10,941 bases of DNA from Myxococcales bacterium (GTDB lineage: Bacteria; Myxococcota; Polyangia; Fen-1088). The stretch lies in NCBI GenBank assembly GCA_003157315.1, contig PMJE01000189.1:1-10941 (forward strand). The letters run 5' to 3'. The notes below the pieces were generated by a model, which worked only from the letters and a program-made list of their open reading frames with translations, made no database searches and had not been told where the DNA came from. The position numbers and the translations under genes were made by a program. Below, piece by piece: positions 1 to 8,362 of the stretch (position 1 is its first letter; each line of letters starts with the position of its first letter).

Positions 1-1
1 G

Positions 2-166
2 AACCAGCCACAATCCGAGCATGTTCAGCAGATCATGCGCTTCATGATGAGTTGGGCTCCCATGATCACCTGCTTCATCGGCGCGTTCTTCATGATGCTC
101 TACCCGCTCACCGCCGCGCGCATGGTCCAAGTGACGAAGGAACTTGCCGAAAAGGGCCTGAACTAG
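2..166 (+). CDS. C-terminal end of an MFS/GPH-type sugar:cation symporter (partial, 5' end outside window)
   Basis: An open frame enters from the left edge and ends at TAG 164-166, giving 54 residues. The fragment contains one hydrophobic helix (about residues 17-36, WAPMITCFIGAFFMMLYPLT) followed by a short charged tail, MVQVTKELAEKGLN. A last helix ending in YPLT and then a short basic/acidic tail is typical of the MelB-like glycoside-pentoside-hexuronide branch of the major facilitator superfamily, which moves sugars with Na+ or H+ across the inner membrane. Only the last transmembrane segment is visible, so substrate and subfamily cannot be set. A 13-bp hairpin begins 34 bases after the stop. 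Other polytopic transporters with the same tail are possible. Confidence 0.6.
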   Translation, partial: NQPQSEHVQQIMRFMMSWAPMITCFIGAFFMMLYPLTAARMVQVTKELAEKGLN

Positions 167-398
167 ACCGACCTTGGTTGCGAAACCGCGGGGCGATACG
201 CGATCTTGGCCTGGGGCAGGCCGGGATCGCCGAAAACCGCAGAAGTCTCGCTCGCCAATCTCGCGATAGCCGGTCGGTGGCCGGACGCTCCTGTGAGCTG
301 GCGCACACCGGACCGTCCAGCCGACCGATTCCCCTTGGTGAAACCTCAGTTCTCCGGGCTATCATGGGCCGCGTCCTTGACGTCGGCGGAGACCGCGC
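167..398. other. Intergenic region between transporter and GT-C-like gene
   Basis: These 232 bases hold no convincing gene. Besides the hairpin at 200-230 there is a second, weaker inverted repeat: CGGTCGG at 271-277 with CCGACCG at 321-327, and inside it GGAC 283-286 with GTCC 315-318. A poor sigma70-like pair, TTGGTG (335-340) and TATCAT (360-365), has a 19-base spacer and is only a weak promoter candidate for the downstream membrane protein. GGAGA at 388-392 is a plausible ribosome binding site 6 bases before the ATG at 399. Confidence 0.4.
200..230 (+). terminator. Stem-loop downstream of the transporter gene, possible terminator
   Basis: Arms 200-212 and 218-230 form a 13-bp stem with a 5-base loop (GGGGC). 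Eleven pairs are Watson-Crick and two are G-U in a rightward transcript. No T-run follows (the next bases are CGAAAACC), so it is not a classical intrinsic terminator. Its place 34 bases after the transporter stop suggests 3'-end formation or mRNA stabilisation. Confidence 0.4.
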
Positions 399-1955
399 AT
401 GCCCGAACCTGAATCCACCACACCCGGCCCGGAAGTCGCTACGGAGAAGCGCTTCCGTCGGCTCGGCACACGCGCGTGGCTGGCCGGGCTTCTCGGGCTG
501 GCGTTCTTCTACTTCTACTCAGGCGGCGGGCCGAACCAAGCTTCGCGGTTTGACCTGGATCGCGCGCTGTTGGAGCAGGGCAAGGTCTCCATCGACGCAT
601 ACCATGACAACACCATCGACAAGGCCCTCTTCCGGGGCCATCACTACTCCGAGAAGGCTCCTGGCTCATCCCTGACTGCCTTGCCAGTGCTCGCGCTGGC
701 AAGGGTCGCTCTGCGTTTCGTCGGCATCGATCCGGCCAGCAATCCGGGATTGTTGGCGCAAGTTCACGTTGCCACTGCGTGGGTTGCAGGCTTGCCCGCG
801 CTGCTCATGTGCCTTGTGCTCTTCGACTGGTCCATCCGCCGTGGCTACTCCCGCAAGGGCGCCGCATTTGCGGCGGTTGCCCTCGGGTTGACCTCACCCA
901 TATGGGCCTATGCCACGCTCTTCTGGGGCCATGTGCTGTCGGCATTCTGTCTGCTCTACGGCGCAAAGGGGGTCATGACCCTTGCCCAGCGGCCACCAGC
1001 GAAAGGCGCCACTCGCACGGCGCTGCTGGCCGGGCTTGCCATAGGGTGGGCCGTTCTCACCGAGTTCCCGGCTGCACCGGCGGCCTTTCTGCTCACCATT
1101 TTCTTGCTGTGGAAGCTGCGGCCGTGGTCGCGTTGGGCCTTGCCACTAGTCGCGTACGCGGCAGCGGCGGCAGCCACCGCGCTGGTCTTGGGTGCCTACA
1201 ACCTGGCGGCGTTCGGATCGCCCTTTCACCTGGGCTACGCCAACGTGGAGGGATTCGACGGTATGCGATCAGGGATGTTCGGCGTGACCCGCCCGTACGC
1301 CGACGCCTTGTACGGATTGTTGATCGGCCCGCGCAGCCTGCTTTTCACCGCACCCTTGTTGCTCCTTGGTTTGATCGGGCATGGGATTTCGGTTGTGCGC
1401 GCGCGCCAGCGCTGGGTCGCGATTCTGAGCCTAGTGGTGATTGTCTACTCGATCCTGCTCAACGCTTCGTATACCTACTGGCACGGCGGGTACACCTACG
1501 GGCCACGCCACCTGACCATTGTGCTTCCCTTCCTCGCGCTGGGTCTCGCTCCTGCCTTCGATGTGCTCCGGGGTTTCCTGCGGCCCCTGGCCCTGGCGGT
1601 ACTGGTGGGCGGGATATTCCTGACCGTGGTTGCGGTCAGCACGCACGCAATGACCCCCGACGAAAACGCCAAGCCGCTCTCGCAGCTTCTCTGGCCTGCC
1701 TTTCGCCAAGGCCGGGTGGCGCTCAATACTGGCCGCGGCGATAGCTGCGGCGGGTCCGCCACCAACTTTGGACTGGCACTGGGACTGCAACCCAAACGAT
1801 CGCTGTTTCCGCTTCTCATCGGATTCATAGTGGGCGGCACTGGCTTGCTCATGAGCTTTCGACAACCGACCATCCGGGCTTGGCCTGCCGAGATTCGCGA
1901 CAGCCCCGCCGGGGACAAGCCAGAGGCTTCGCCGAACTCGGCGACGGACTGCTAG
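399..1955 (+). CDS. Polytopic membrane protein, GT-C-like (PMT/GT39-related) putative glycosyltransferase
   Basis: This is a 518-residue integral membrane protein with roughly 10-11 hydrophobic helices between residues 27 and 486. A charged first extracytoplasmic loop (about 45-90) contains several acidic residues (FDLDRALLEQ, IDAYHDNTID) and the motif YSEKAPG (83-89). This resembles the acidic loop plus Y-x-E-K-x-P motif of PMT/ArnT-type glycosyltransferases, which use lipid-phosphate-linked sugars on the outer face of the membrane. Also recognisable are YNLAAFGSPFHLGY (267-280) and YGPRHLTIVLPFLALG (367-382), motifs recurring in uncharacterised bacterial membrane proteins annotated as glycosyltransferases. 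The ATG at 399 is favoured by GGAGA six bases upstream. The hydrophilic C-terminus (about 488-518) has no recognisable domain. Acceptor and donor are unknown, and enzymatic activity is an inference from loop motifs. The kinase begins 90 bases downstream, so co-transcription is possible but unproven. Confidence 0.85.
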   Translation: MPEPESTTPGPEVATEKRFRRLGTRAWLAGLLGLAFFYFYSGGGPNQASRFDLDRALLEQGKVSIDAYHDNTIDKALFRGHHYSEKAPGSSLTALPVLALARVALRFVGIDPASNPGLLAQVHVATAWVAGLPALLMCLVLFDWSIRRGYSRKGAAFAAVALGLTSPIWAYATLFWGHVLSAFCLLYGAKGVMTLAQRPPAKGATRTALLAGLAIGWAVLTEFPAAPAAFLLTIFLLWKLRPWSRWALPLVAYAAAAAATALVLGAYNLAAFGSPFHLGYANVEGFDGMRSGMFGVTRPYADALYGLLIGPRSLLFTAPLLLLGLIGHGISVVRARQRWVAILSLVVIVYSILLNASYTYWHGGYTYGPRHLTIVLPFLALGLAPAFDVLRGFLRPLALAVLVGGIFLTVVAVSTHAMTPDENAKPLSQLLWPAFRQGRVALNTGRGDSCGGSATNFGLALGLQPKRSLFPLLIGFIVGGTGLLMSFRQPTIRAWPAEIRDSPAGDKPEASPNSATDC

Positions 1956-1973
1956 TTTCCCCGTAGTATGCCG

Positions 1974-2022
1974 GCGATTTTGCGATAGCTGGCTATCTGG
2001 AATCTCCCTGGGAGAGAATCGC
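1974..2022. repeat. Compact nested inverted repeats upstream of the kinase
   Basis: Within 49 bases an outer pair GCGATT (1974-1979) / AATCGC (2017-2022) encloses two side-by-side inverted repeats: GATAGC (1984-1989) / GCTATC (1992-1997), separated by TG, and TCTCC (2003-2007) / GGAGA (2011-2015), separated by CTG. As RNA this could fold into a three-way junction; as DNA the near-palindromic GATAGCTGGCTATC could be an operator. It lies in the 90-base gap between the GT-C-like gene and the kinase, whose GTG start is 23 bases further on. No T-run follows, so terminator function is unlikely. Confidence 0.4.
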
Positions 2023-2045
2023 AAGATCAAGTAGACTGCGCTGTC

Positions 2046-3451
<1,406 letters not shown>

Positions 3452-3452
<1 letters not shown>

Positions 3453-4960
3453 TGAGAACTTCTCGGCGTGCGGTTTGTTTGGCTTTGTTCGGCGTGTTCG
3501 TGGCCTGGTCCGCGCTCGCTGCGGCTGATCCCGCCCCGGACAATGCGACCCGAGCCGAGGCCCGCGAACGCTTTTCCCGCGGCCTGCACCTGTTCGAGAA
3601 TGGCGACAACGGCGGGGCGCTGGCCGAGTTCAATCGGGCCTACGCGCTTATCCCGAATCGGCTGGTGCTGTTCAACGTCGGACTGGTCTACGCCGCCATG
3701 GACAGACCGGTCGAGGCGGTGGAAACGCTGGAGAAGGTTCTGCAAGACACAGGGCCGCTCAAGCCTGAGCAGGTTGCGCGGGCGCGCGCGGTGAAGGATG
3801 AGCAGGCCCAGCGCATCGGAGCGGTGGACGTCAAGACCAATGTGCCGGCAACCATCGAGGTCGATGGGCTGCAGGTTGGCAACACCCCGCTGGCTGCGCC
3901 ACTTCGCGTGGCAACCGGATCGCACGTAATCGCGGGCGTGGCCCTTGGATATTTGCCGATGCGGCGCGAGCTGATGGTCGCGGGCGGCGTGCGTGTCGAA
4001 GTCTCGATGGACTTGCAGACCACCGAGTCGCGCCTGGCCCACATCGAGGTGCGCTGTCCTTTGCCGGGTGCCGACGTGCTGCTGGACGGGGCTCTGGTGG
4101 GCAAGACGCCGCTCGCCACCTCGGTGACCGCGCTGCCAGGGGCGCACGTGATCGAGGTGAAACGCCCGGCCTACCTCAGTCAGCGACGCGAGCTGGTTCT
4201 CCAGGATGGCGCTCGCGGTGAGCTGGCCTTTGACCCGGATCCGGACCCCAACGCCGCTTTGTCGTCCTTGGGCCGACTGAGGCTCGCTATCGGTGAGGGC
4301 GAAATCCTTGTCACCATCGACGGCCGGGCCAAGGGGGTGTATCGCGAAAGCCTGCCACTGCCCGAGGGTCCCCACACGCTCAAACTGGAACGGGCCGGGT
4401 TCGAGCCGATTGAGCGGACCGTCCGTGTTCCCGCCGCTGGCGAGATCCTGGTAAAGGTCGATCTTCGGCCCACACCCGAAACCCGCGCGTCCTATGTGGC
4501 CCACGCGCGATCCTTCCGATTCTGGTCCTACATTACGCTTGCGGGTGGCTTGGCGATCGGGGCTGGCATGGGCGGCCTGGCGATTTGGAGCAACGGCAAG
4601 ATTCCCGGCGCGCAGACCGAGTTGGCCAGTGCCGAGATGGGCGCCGTGCGCTTCGCAAACGGCCCCTGCGATCCGAGCAAGGCGCTCACCACTGATCAAA
4701 TCGCGGCTTGCAACCAGCGGATCCCCAATGCCCAGAATGACATTTCAAAGTACCGCGATTTGCGTATTGCCGGCATCATCGGGGCCGCCGCTGGCGCGGC
4801 CGTGGCCGTAGTTGGCCTGACCCTGCTCATCATCAGCCCGAATCCGACCCGCTACGACCGCCCCGGCGAGGAAACCCTGGCGTCCCAGTCGCCGCGGCTC
4901 TTGCCCGTGGTGGTTGCCGGACCTGACGGCGCCAGCGTTTTGCTGAGCGGGTCGTTCTGA
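3452..4960 (+). CDS. Secreted/envelope TPR and triple-PEGA domain protein with two C-terminal membrane helices
   Basis: A 502-residue protein whose ATG shares its first base with the last base of the kinase stop (TGATG). AGGAG at 3436-3440 lies 11 bases upstream, which fixes this start even though the frame stays open further left. Residues 1-23 form a Sec signal peptide (RR, hydrophobic core, ALA cut site). Residues 34-98 are helical and TPR-like. Three PEGA-type beta repeats follow at about 124-188, 196-260 and 274-338, each with the pattern 'I-x-V-D-G ... G-x-T/Y-P/R-L ... G-x-H-x-x'. Two hydrophobic helices (358-379, 437-461) flank a loop with Cys406 and Cys420, and the tail ends in Phe. 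PEGA domains are thought to bind cell-wall or envelope partners and are frequent beside Ser/Thr kinases in myxobacteria. It may be a substrate, sensor or scaffold for the adjacent kinase, but the exact function is unknown. If the signal peptide is cleaved, the N-terminal domains are periplasmic. Confidence 0.9.
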
Positions 4961-4962
4961 GC

Positions 4963-4988
4963 GCGGGGCCGCGTTGCTGCGGCCCCGC
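4963..4988. terminator. Perfect GC-rich stem-loop between convergent genes, candidate bidirectional terminator
   Basis: Arms GCGGGGCCGC (4963-4972) and GCGGCCCCGC (4979-4988) are exact reverse complements, giving a 10-bp all-GC stem around the loop GTTGCT. It starts two bases after the PEGA gene stop and lies downstream of the leftward lipoprotein gene and its neighbouring remnant. Neither side carries a T-run, so it could be a U-tract-poor terminator or a hairpin protecting 3' ends for both converging transcripts. Confidence 0.55.
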
Positions 4989-4993
4989 TGCTG

Positions 4994-5115
4994 CTACTGC
5001 TTGGTAATGTTGAGGTTGAAGGAGGCGGTTCCAGTCGGGGCGGCCTTGCTGCATACTTCGATCTGTCAACTCGACGAGCACCCGTCGCCGCTGTTCGTGT
5101 TGCCGCGTCCACCGG
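4994..5115 (-). pseudogene. Decayed C-terminal fragment of a DUF4215-type cysteine-rich repeat protein
   Basis: Read leftward from about 5113, in a frame different from the lipoprotein gene, the translation gives GNTNSGDGCSSS, then a stop (TGA), then QIEVC, and continues to a stop TAG at 4994-4996, ending FNLNITKQ. The DUF4215 repeat of myxobacterial secreted proteins has the consensus C-D-D-G-N-T-x-S-G-D-G-C-S-x-x-C, so the TGA sits exactly where the second-half Cys codon TGC/TGT is expected. The bases just before (TGGACGCGGCAACACG) become a CDDGNT coding stretch if two single bases are restored. No start codon, ribosome site or upstream repeats are seen, because the intact lipoprotein gene ends right there. 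The most likely reading is the 3' remnant of a lost gene. A TGA-to-sense recoding is conceivable but unsupported. Confidence 0.6.
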
Positions 5116-7497
5116 TTAAATCGGCGGTTGAGTTGGCGTCACCACCGCCGTGATCGAGGTGATCTTGGTCACGCTACCCGCATTACAAATCACCTCGTCA
5201 CCCGTCTTCGCGCCCGCAGTCGCAGAGCTGAACGTGAACCCGTAGGTGCAGCTCGCGCTCTTCGCAAGTGCTCCCGGCGCTGCCGTCGGGCACGTCGTCG
5301 TGCTCGGGTCCGCCTTGATGTTGCCGGCAGATGATACCGAGCAGAGCAAATCGGTCAGCGCGTTCGTCGCGGTCACCGTCACCTTCCCTGACACCGTCGC
5401 GCCCACCGGAATCGTGCCTAGGTCGATGTGATCTGTCTGCGTGAAATCAGCCGGTGGTGAGCCGCTACCGGTCAGGCTCACCATGACCGATCCCGCAACC
5501 ACTAGCGTTCCGGCCGCCGGGCCGGTGTGCGTGGGCGTGAACGACACCGAGATGATACAAGTGCCGGCCGCTGCCAGCGTGTTGCACGTGTTTCCTGCCA
5601 AAGAGAACAGCGACGGCTGGACAATCGTCGGAGTCAACGAGGTCGCTGGGCCCAGATTGGTGACCGTCACCGAGGAGGGCGTCAAGCTGGTCTGTCCAAC
5701 ATCGACACTGCCGAAATCAAGCACAAGGGGCTGGACCGTCACCAGCACCGGTGCGGGGCCGCCCACCGGTGTGCCACAAGGATTCAATGGATCGGTTTCC
5801 GAACAAGTGGTCCACGTGATGTTGCTGTACAGGGAATTGTCGAGGAGATCGGTATAGAGCTGCGCAGCGTTCGTCGCGGACGCCATTTGCCAAATTTTCA
5901 GATCTAGTGAGTAGGTGCCGTTGGAATAGACCTCCCAGGCCAGGCCCTTGGCTTGATAGCTCTTGGTAGTGTCATAGAAGGGGTCTGCCGCGCCGTCGAC
6001 CAAGGCCGTGGCGGAGGTGGCGTCGGTCGCCACCGCGACCCCGCTAGCGGTCTTGGAGCTGTTCTGGTCGAGCATCCAGCCCGAAGTGGGATCGGCCAGC
6101 GGCACCAGTGTGGCCGGAGCGGGCGTGCCGGAAGTGAGTCCACCCACCACCTTCTGGGCAAAGCCGATCACGGCCGCCCGCCCCGCTGTGTCGTCTTGCG
6201 ACGACGGGGAAACCTTGACCGAGAAGAAGTACGCACTCTTGATAGCATTGACCCACCAACCAACCCCGGTGTTGCCAATGCGCGCCTGGTCCCAGCCGCC
6301 GCCGCCAACCCTAACATCACTCAGGCCAGCATCAACAGAGCCCGTGGCAGTGCCTGCATCGGGGCTGACGCCAAGGGTTTTTGCGAAGAGCAGGTTCAAG
6401 AACTGTGCGGCCACTGCAGATGCCGAAGTTGTGTCGGCATACCCACTGAATTGCACCTCGAAATACAAGGCGTTGAAATGGGCATATGCGACCATGCCAG
6501 CTAGCAGCGGAGATCCAAGCGCGACCGATGCGGCATAGCCCGGGATGGCAACGTAGGCACCATTGCTCGCCTGGTAGGTGAACATCGAATTGGCATTGGT
6601 ATTGGTGACGAAATCCATGGCTACTACCGTACAAATCTGCGGGTCGGGCCCCACCAAGTCCTGAAACATGCTGACCCGGCACCCTCTGGAGGTATAGGTG
6701 TCGGCGGCGCCGTCGAGTCTCGAAACCAATTCGTCTCCGCCATTGTAGACGTCAAAGGCAGTCGGATCCTGAGCCGCCGTGGGCTGCGTCCAACCGGGCA
6801 ATTCATTGTTGGAGAACTTGTACCTCTGACCAAATGCATTCGGGTCAAGGGTGGAGCCTGAGCTTCCGGCGCTGCCTCCCGAACCACCCGCGCTCATGAC
6901 ACCTCCGGCTCCCGGCAGGCGAGCATCCACAGCTCCGGATGTGCTTGCGTCGGGGCTAGAGCCCGAGCTTCCGGCGCTGCCTCCCGAACCACCCGGGCTC
7001 ATGACACCTCCGGCTCCTGGCACGCCAGCGTCCATCCCCACCACCGCGTTCTGCAGTCCCCCGTTCGTGTTGATAGCACTCGGCTCCGCGCAAACACCAT
7101 CGGGCTGGACGCACTTCTGGGTGGCAGTCGCACAGTCGCGATCGGCCAGACACTGGTTACGGCACTTCAAGTCGGTCGCGCATACCAGTGGCAAGGGGCA
7201 TTGGCTGGAGTAGTTGCAAGTCTCAGATGCGGGCAGCAGGCAGGAGTTGATTCCCGAGCTGTCTTTCACGCATTGCTCGCCATTCGGGCAGTCGCGCGCT
7301 TCCTTGCACGCCGACTGGCAGCGGCCAAACGAACAGGTCAGCCCCGTGGCGCAATCGCTGTTCATTCCGCAGGTGTTACCTGGGGGCGTGCTTTGGATGC
7401 CCTTGCTGCATCCCACGAGCGTCAGGGCGATCGCCAGCGCGGCTGCAACCTCGAAGTATCTGCAAACCAGTCTTCGAGTTCCGGCGCTAGATGACAT
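5116..7497 (-). CDS. Large multidomain lipoprotein: Cys-rich N-terminus, Gly/Ser linker, two DUF6599-like modules, Ig-like (ASH-type) C-terminus
   Basis: A 793-residue exported protein. Residues 1-29 form a lipoprotein signal peptide with lipobox LVGC (Cys30 lipidated). Residues 43-136 are a Cys-rich region (CxxxxxC spacing, Dickkopf/EB-like, probably disulfide-bonded). A Gly/Ser-rich linker (about 155-217) contains a near-exact internal repeat (PGAGGVMS.GGSGGSAGSSGS twice). Residues 236-374 and 395-563 carry two related modules marked by DGAAD (262-266 and 501-505) and by segments like ALYFEVQF / AYFFSVKV; they resemble DUF6599, an uncharacterised family, though this assignment is from memory. 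About 583-680 is an ASH/HYDIN-like 'choice-of-anchor D' Ig fold (LDFGSVDVGQTS ... VSFTP ... VSLTGSG), and 684-788 looks like a second Ig-like domain. AGGAGG lies five bases before the ATG. Probably surface-exposed; function unknown. The start lies 115 bases after otsB, with its own promoter. Confidence 0.88.
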   Translation of the reverse strand: MSSSAGTRRLVCRYFEVAAALAIALTLVGCSKGIQSTPPGNTCGMNSDCATGLTCSFGRCQSACKEARDCPNGEQCVKDSSGINSCLLPASETCNYSSQCPLPLVCATDLKCRNQCLADRDCATATQKCVQPDGVCAEPSAINTNGGLQNAVVGMDAGVPGAGGVMSPGGSGGSAGSSGSSPDASTSGAVDARLPGAGGVMSAGGSGGSAGSSGSTLDPNAFGQRYKFSNNELPGWTQPTAAQDPTAFDVYNGGDELVSRLDGAADTYTSRGCRVSMFQDLVGPDPQICTVVAMDFVTNTNANSMFTYQASNGAYVAIPGYAASVALGSPLLAGMVAYAHFNALYFEVQFSGYADTTSASAVAAQFLNLLFAKTLGVSPDAGTATGSVDAGLSDVRVGGGGWDQARIGNTGVGWWVNAIKSAYFFSVKVSPSSQDDTAGRAAVIGFAQKVVGGLTSGTPAPATLVPLADPTSGWMLDQNSSKTASGVAVATDATSATALVDGAADPFYDTTKSYQAKGLAWEVYSNGTYSLDLKIWQMASATNAAQLYTDLLDNSLYSNITWTTCSETDPLNPCGTPVGGPAPVLVTVQPLVLDFGSVDVGQTSLTPSSVTVTNLGPATSLTPTIVQPSLFSLAGNTCNTLAAAGTCIISVSFTPTHTGPAAGTLVVAGSVMVSLTGSGSPPADFTQTDHIDLGTIPVGATVSGKVTVTATNALTDLLCSVSSAGNIKADPSTTTCPTAAPGALAKSASCTYGFTFSSATAGAKTGDEVICNAGSVTKITSITAVVTPTQPPI
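6854..7035. repeat. Two-copy direct repeat (about 77 bp, 105-bp spacing) encoding the Gly/Ser linker
   Basis: Bases 6854-6930 and 6959-7035 are nearly identical, with roughly half a dozen substitutions (for example CCCGCGCTC versus CCCGGGCTC). The offset is 105 bases, or 35 codons, so the lipoprotein frame is kept. Both copies encode PGAGGVMS followed by a Gly/Ser stretch. This looks like an in-frame tandem duplication that lengthened a flexible spacer between the lipidated Cys-rich head and the downstream domains. Confidence 0.9.
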
Positions 7498-7502
7498 GCT
7501 TG

Positions 7503-7508
7503 CCTCCT
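7503..7508 (-). promoter_or_regulatory. Strong ribosome binding site of the lipoprotein gene
   Basis: On the minus strand AGGAGG lies five bases before the ATG at 7497-7495. It is a full match to the anti-Shine-Dalgarno core, the best in the window, and supports this start, from which the lipobox falls at the expected residue 30. Confidence 0.8.
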
Positions 7509-7524
7509 AAGTTGAACCTGGAGC

Positions 7525-7553
7525 AGCATAAACCTTCTTCAACGTCGTGACAA
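7525..7553 (-). promoter_or_regulatory. Sigma70-like promoter for the lipoprotein gene
   Basis: On the minus strand TTGTCA (7553-7548) and TATGCT (7530-7525) are separated by exactly 17 bases, a good housekeeping-type promoter pointing at the lipoprotein ATG at 7497. The predicted RNA start is near 7518, leaving a leader of about 20 bases that includes the ribosome site. An inverted repeat overlaps the -35 box (see the neighbouring entry). The gene may therefore be expressed apart from otsAB. Confidence 0.5.
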
Positions 7554-7562
7554 TGACGTCAC
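7547..7562. promoter_or_regulatory. Inverted repeat overlapping the -35 box, candidate operator
   Basis: GTGAC (7547-7551) and GTCAC (7558-7562) form an inverted repeat around a 6-base centre, and the exact 8-base palindrome TGACGTCA sits at 7554-7561. It overlaps the predicted -35 element of the lipoprotein promoter, where a repressor or activator dimer could act. The arms are short, so chance occurrence is possible. Confidence 0.3.
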
Positions 7563-7612
7563 AGGCGCGCCCGCCCTTCGCCCATTCTGGGTCAAGCAGC
7601 TTCAGCGCTTTT

Positions 7613-8362
7613 TCAGCCGGGCTTCGATCGCATATCCAGCAGCTCCGCCAACAGCGCATCCACGTCGTCCTGGCTGGCCAAGTAGTATGGCGCAAGACTG
7701 CGTGGCTTGTGCCCCACGCGCACCGCCAGCAGGGGCAGCCGCCGGCTGAGCGCGAACACATCCTCGTCGGTCTGGTCGTCGCCCAGATACAAAGCGGCTC
7801 GACAGTCCAAACGGCGCAATTCTGACTGCAAAGCCGTGGCCTTATTGGGCGCACCCACCGGCAGAAGATCCACCGCTAGAATCCCCTTGAGCACACGGGC
7901 GTCAGCAAGATCGGCAATGGCGGCCAAGATCGCCTTGAGGGCGGCGGGCCGATTGCGTGCCTTTCGATAGTGGATGGCCAAAGTCGCGCCTTTGTTGTCA
8001 AAGATGATCCCAGGCACGCGTTCGAGGCGTGGCAGCAGACGAGCTAGCCAGCGCCGAACCAACCGTCGCGATGCAGTCAAGGCGGGCGATGGTTCGATGC
8101 CGTGGTTGCCGAACACCTGGCGCAAAGGGATTCCGGCCAAGCGGCCGGCCACATCAGTGCGACTGCGGCCGGAGATCACCACGCAGGGATACTTCCGCGC
8201 CAGATCGGTCAACAACCGGCGGGTGCGTGTCCGCAAGCGCGCGCGAGCTGGATCCGCCACGATGGGTGCCAGGGTGCCGTCGAAGTCGAAGGCCAGCAGC
8301 ACGCGACCGTGGGCCAGACGGCGCAGGGCTCGACGATTCTGCGGCGCAAGCAAGGACCTCAT
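7613..8362 (-). CDS. otsB: Trehalose-6-phosphate phosphatase (HAD superfamily)
   Basis: A 249-residue cytoplasmic enzyme that hydrolyses trehalose-6-phosphate to trehalose, the second step of the OtsAB pathway. HAD motifs are in order: motif I FDFDGTLAPI with nucleophile D26 and acid D28, motif II SGR (64-66), the OtsB-typical GNHG (85-88) and DNKGATLAIHYR (122-133), motif III PNKATAL with K174, and motif IV YLGDDQTDEDVF (192-203) with Mg2+-binding D195/D196. The length matches the usual 230-270 residues of single-domain OtsB. The ATG overlaps the otsA stop (ATGA, 8362-8359), and no strong ribosome site precedes it, so it is probably translated by coupling to otsA. No clear terminator follows within the 115 bases before the lipoprotein gene, so readthrough into that gene is possible. 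Confidence 0.95.
   Translation of the reverse strand: MRSLLAPQNRRALRRLAHGRVLLAFDFDGTLAPIVADPARARLRTRTRRLLTDLARKYPCVVISGRSRTDVAGRLAGIPLRQVFGNHGIEPSPALTASRRLVRRWLARLLPRLERVPGIIFDNKGATLAIHYRKARNRPAALKAILAAIADLADARVLKGILAVDLLPVGAPNKATALQSELRRLDCRAALYLGDDQTDEDVFALSRRLPLLAVRVGHKPRSLAPYYLASQDDVDALLAELLDMRSKPG

Noticed and set aside
52..675. A 207-codon open frame spanning the transporter end and GT-C-like gene start
   Set aside because: It overlaps two better-supported frames and the hairpin between them, and its translation is Arg/Ser-rich without motifs.
779..1744. A 321-codon rightward open frame inside the GT-C-like gene
   Set aside because: It is in another frame of the same strand, is Arg/His-rich and lacks the membrane helices seen in the true frame.
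4852..5112. Small leftward open frame(s) of 80-90 codons over the PEGA gene end
   Set aside because: They are antisense to the PEGA C-terminus and the hairpin, with Pro/Arg-rich translations; the meaningful reading of this strand is the DUF4215-like frame.
5116..5118. TAA of the lipoprotein gene as a frameshift artefact that hides a DUF4215 C-terminus of the same protein
   Set aside because: The Ig-like domain ends naturally just before the stop, and the residues in the remnant's frame upstream of the junction do not resemble a DUF4215 repeat, so one continuous gene is less likely than a remnant of another gene.
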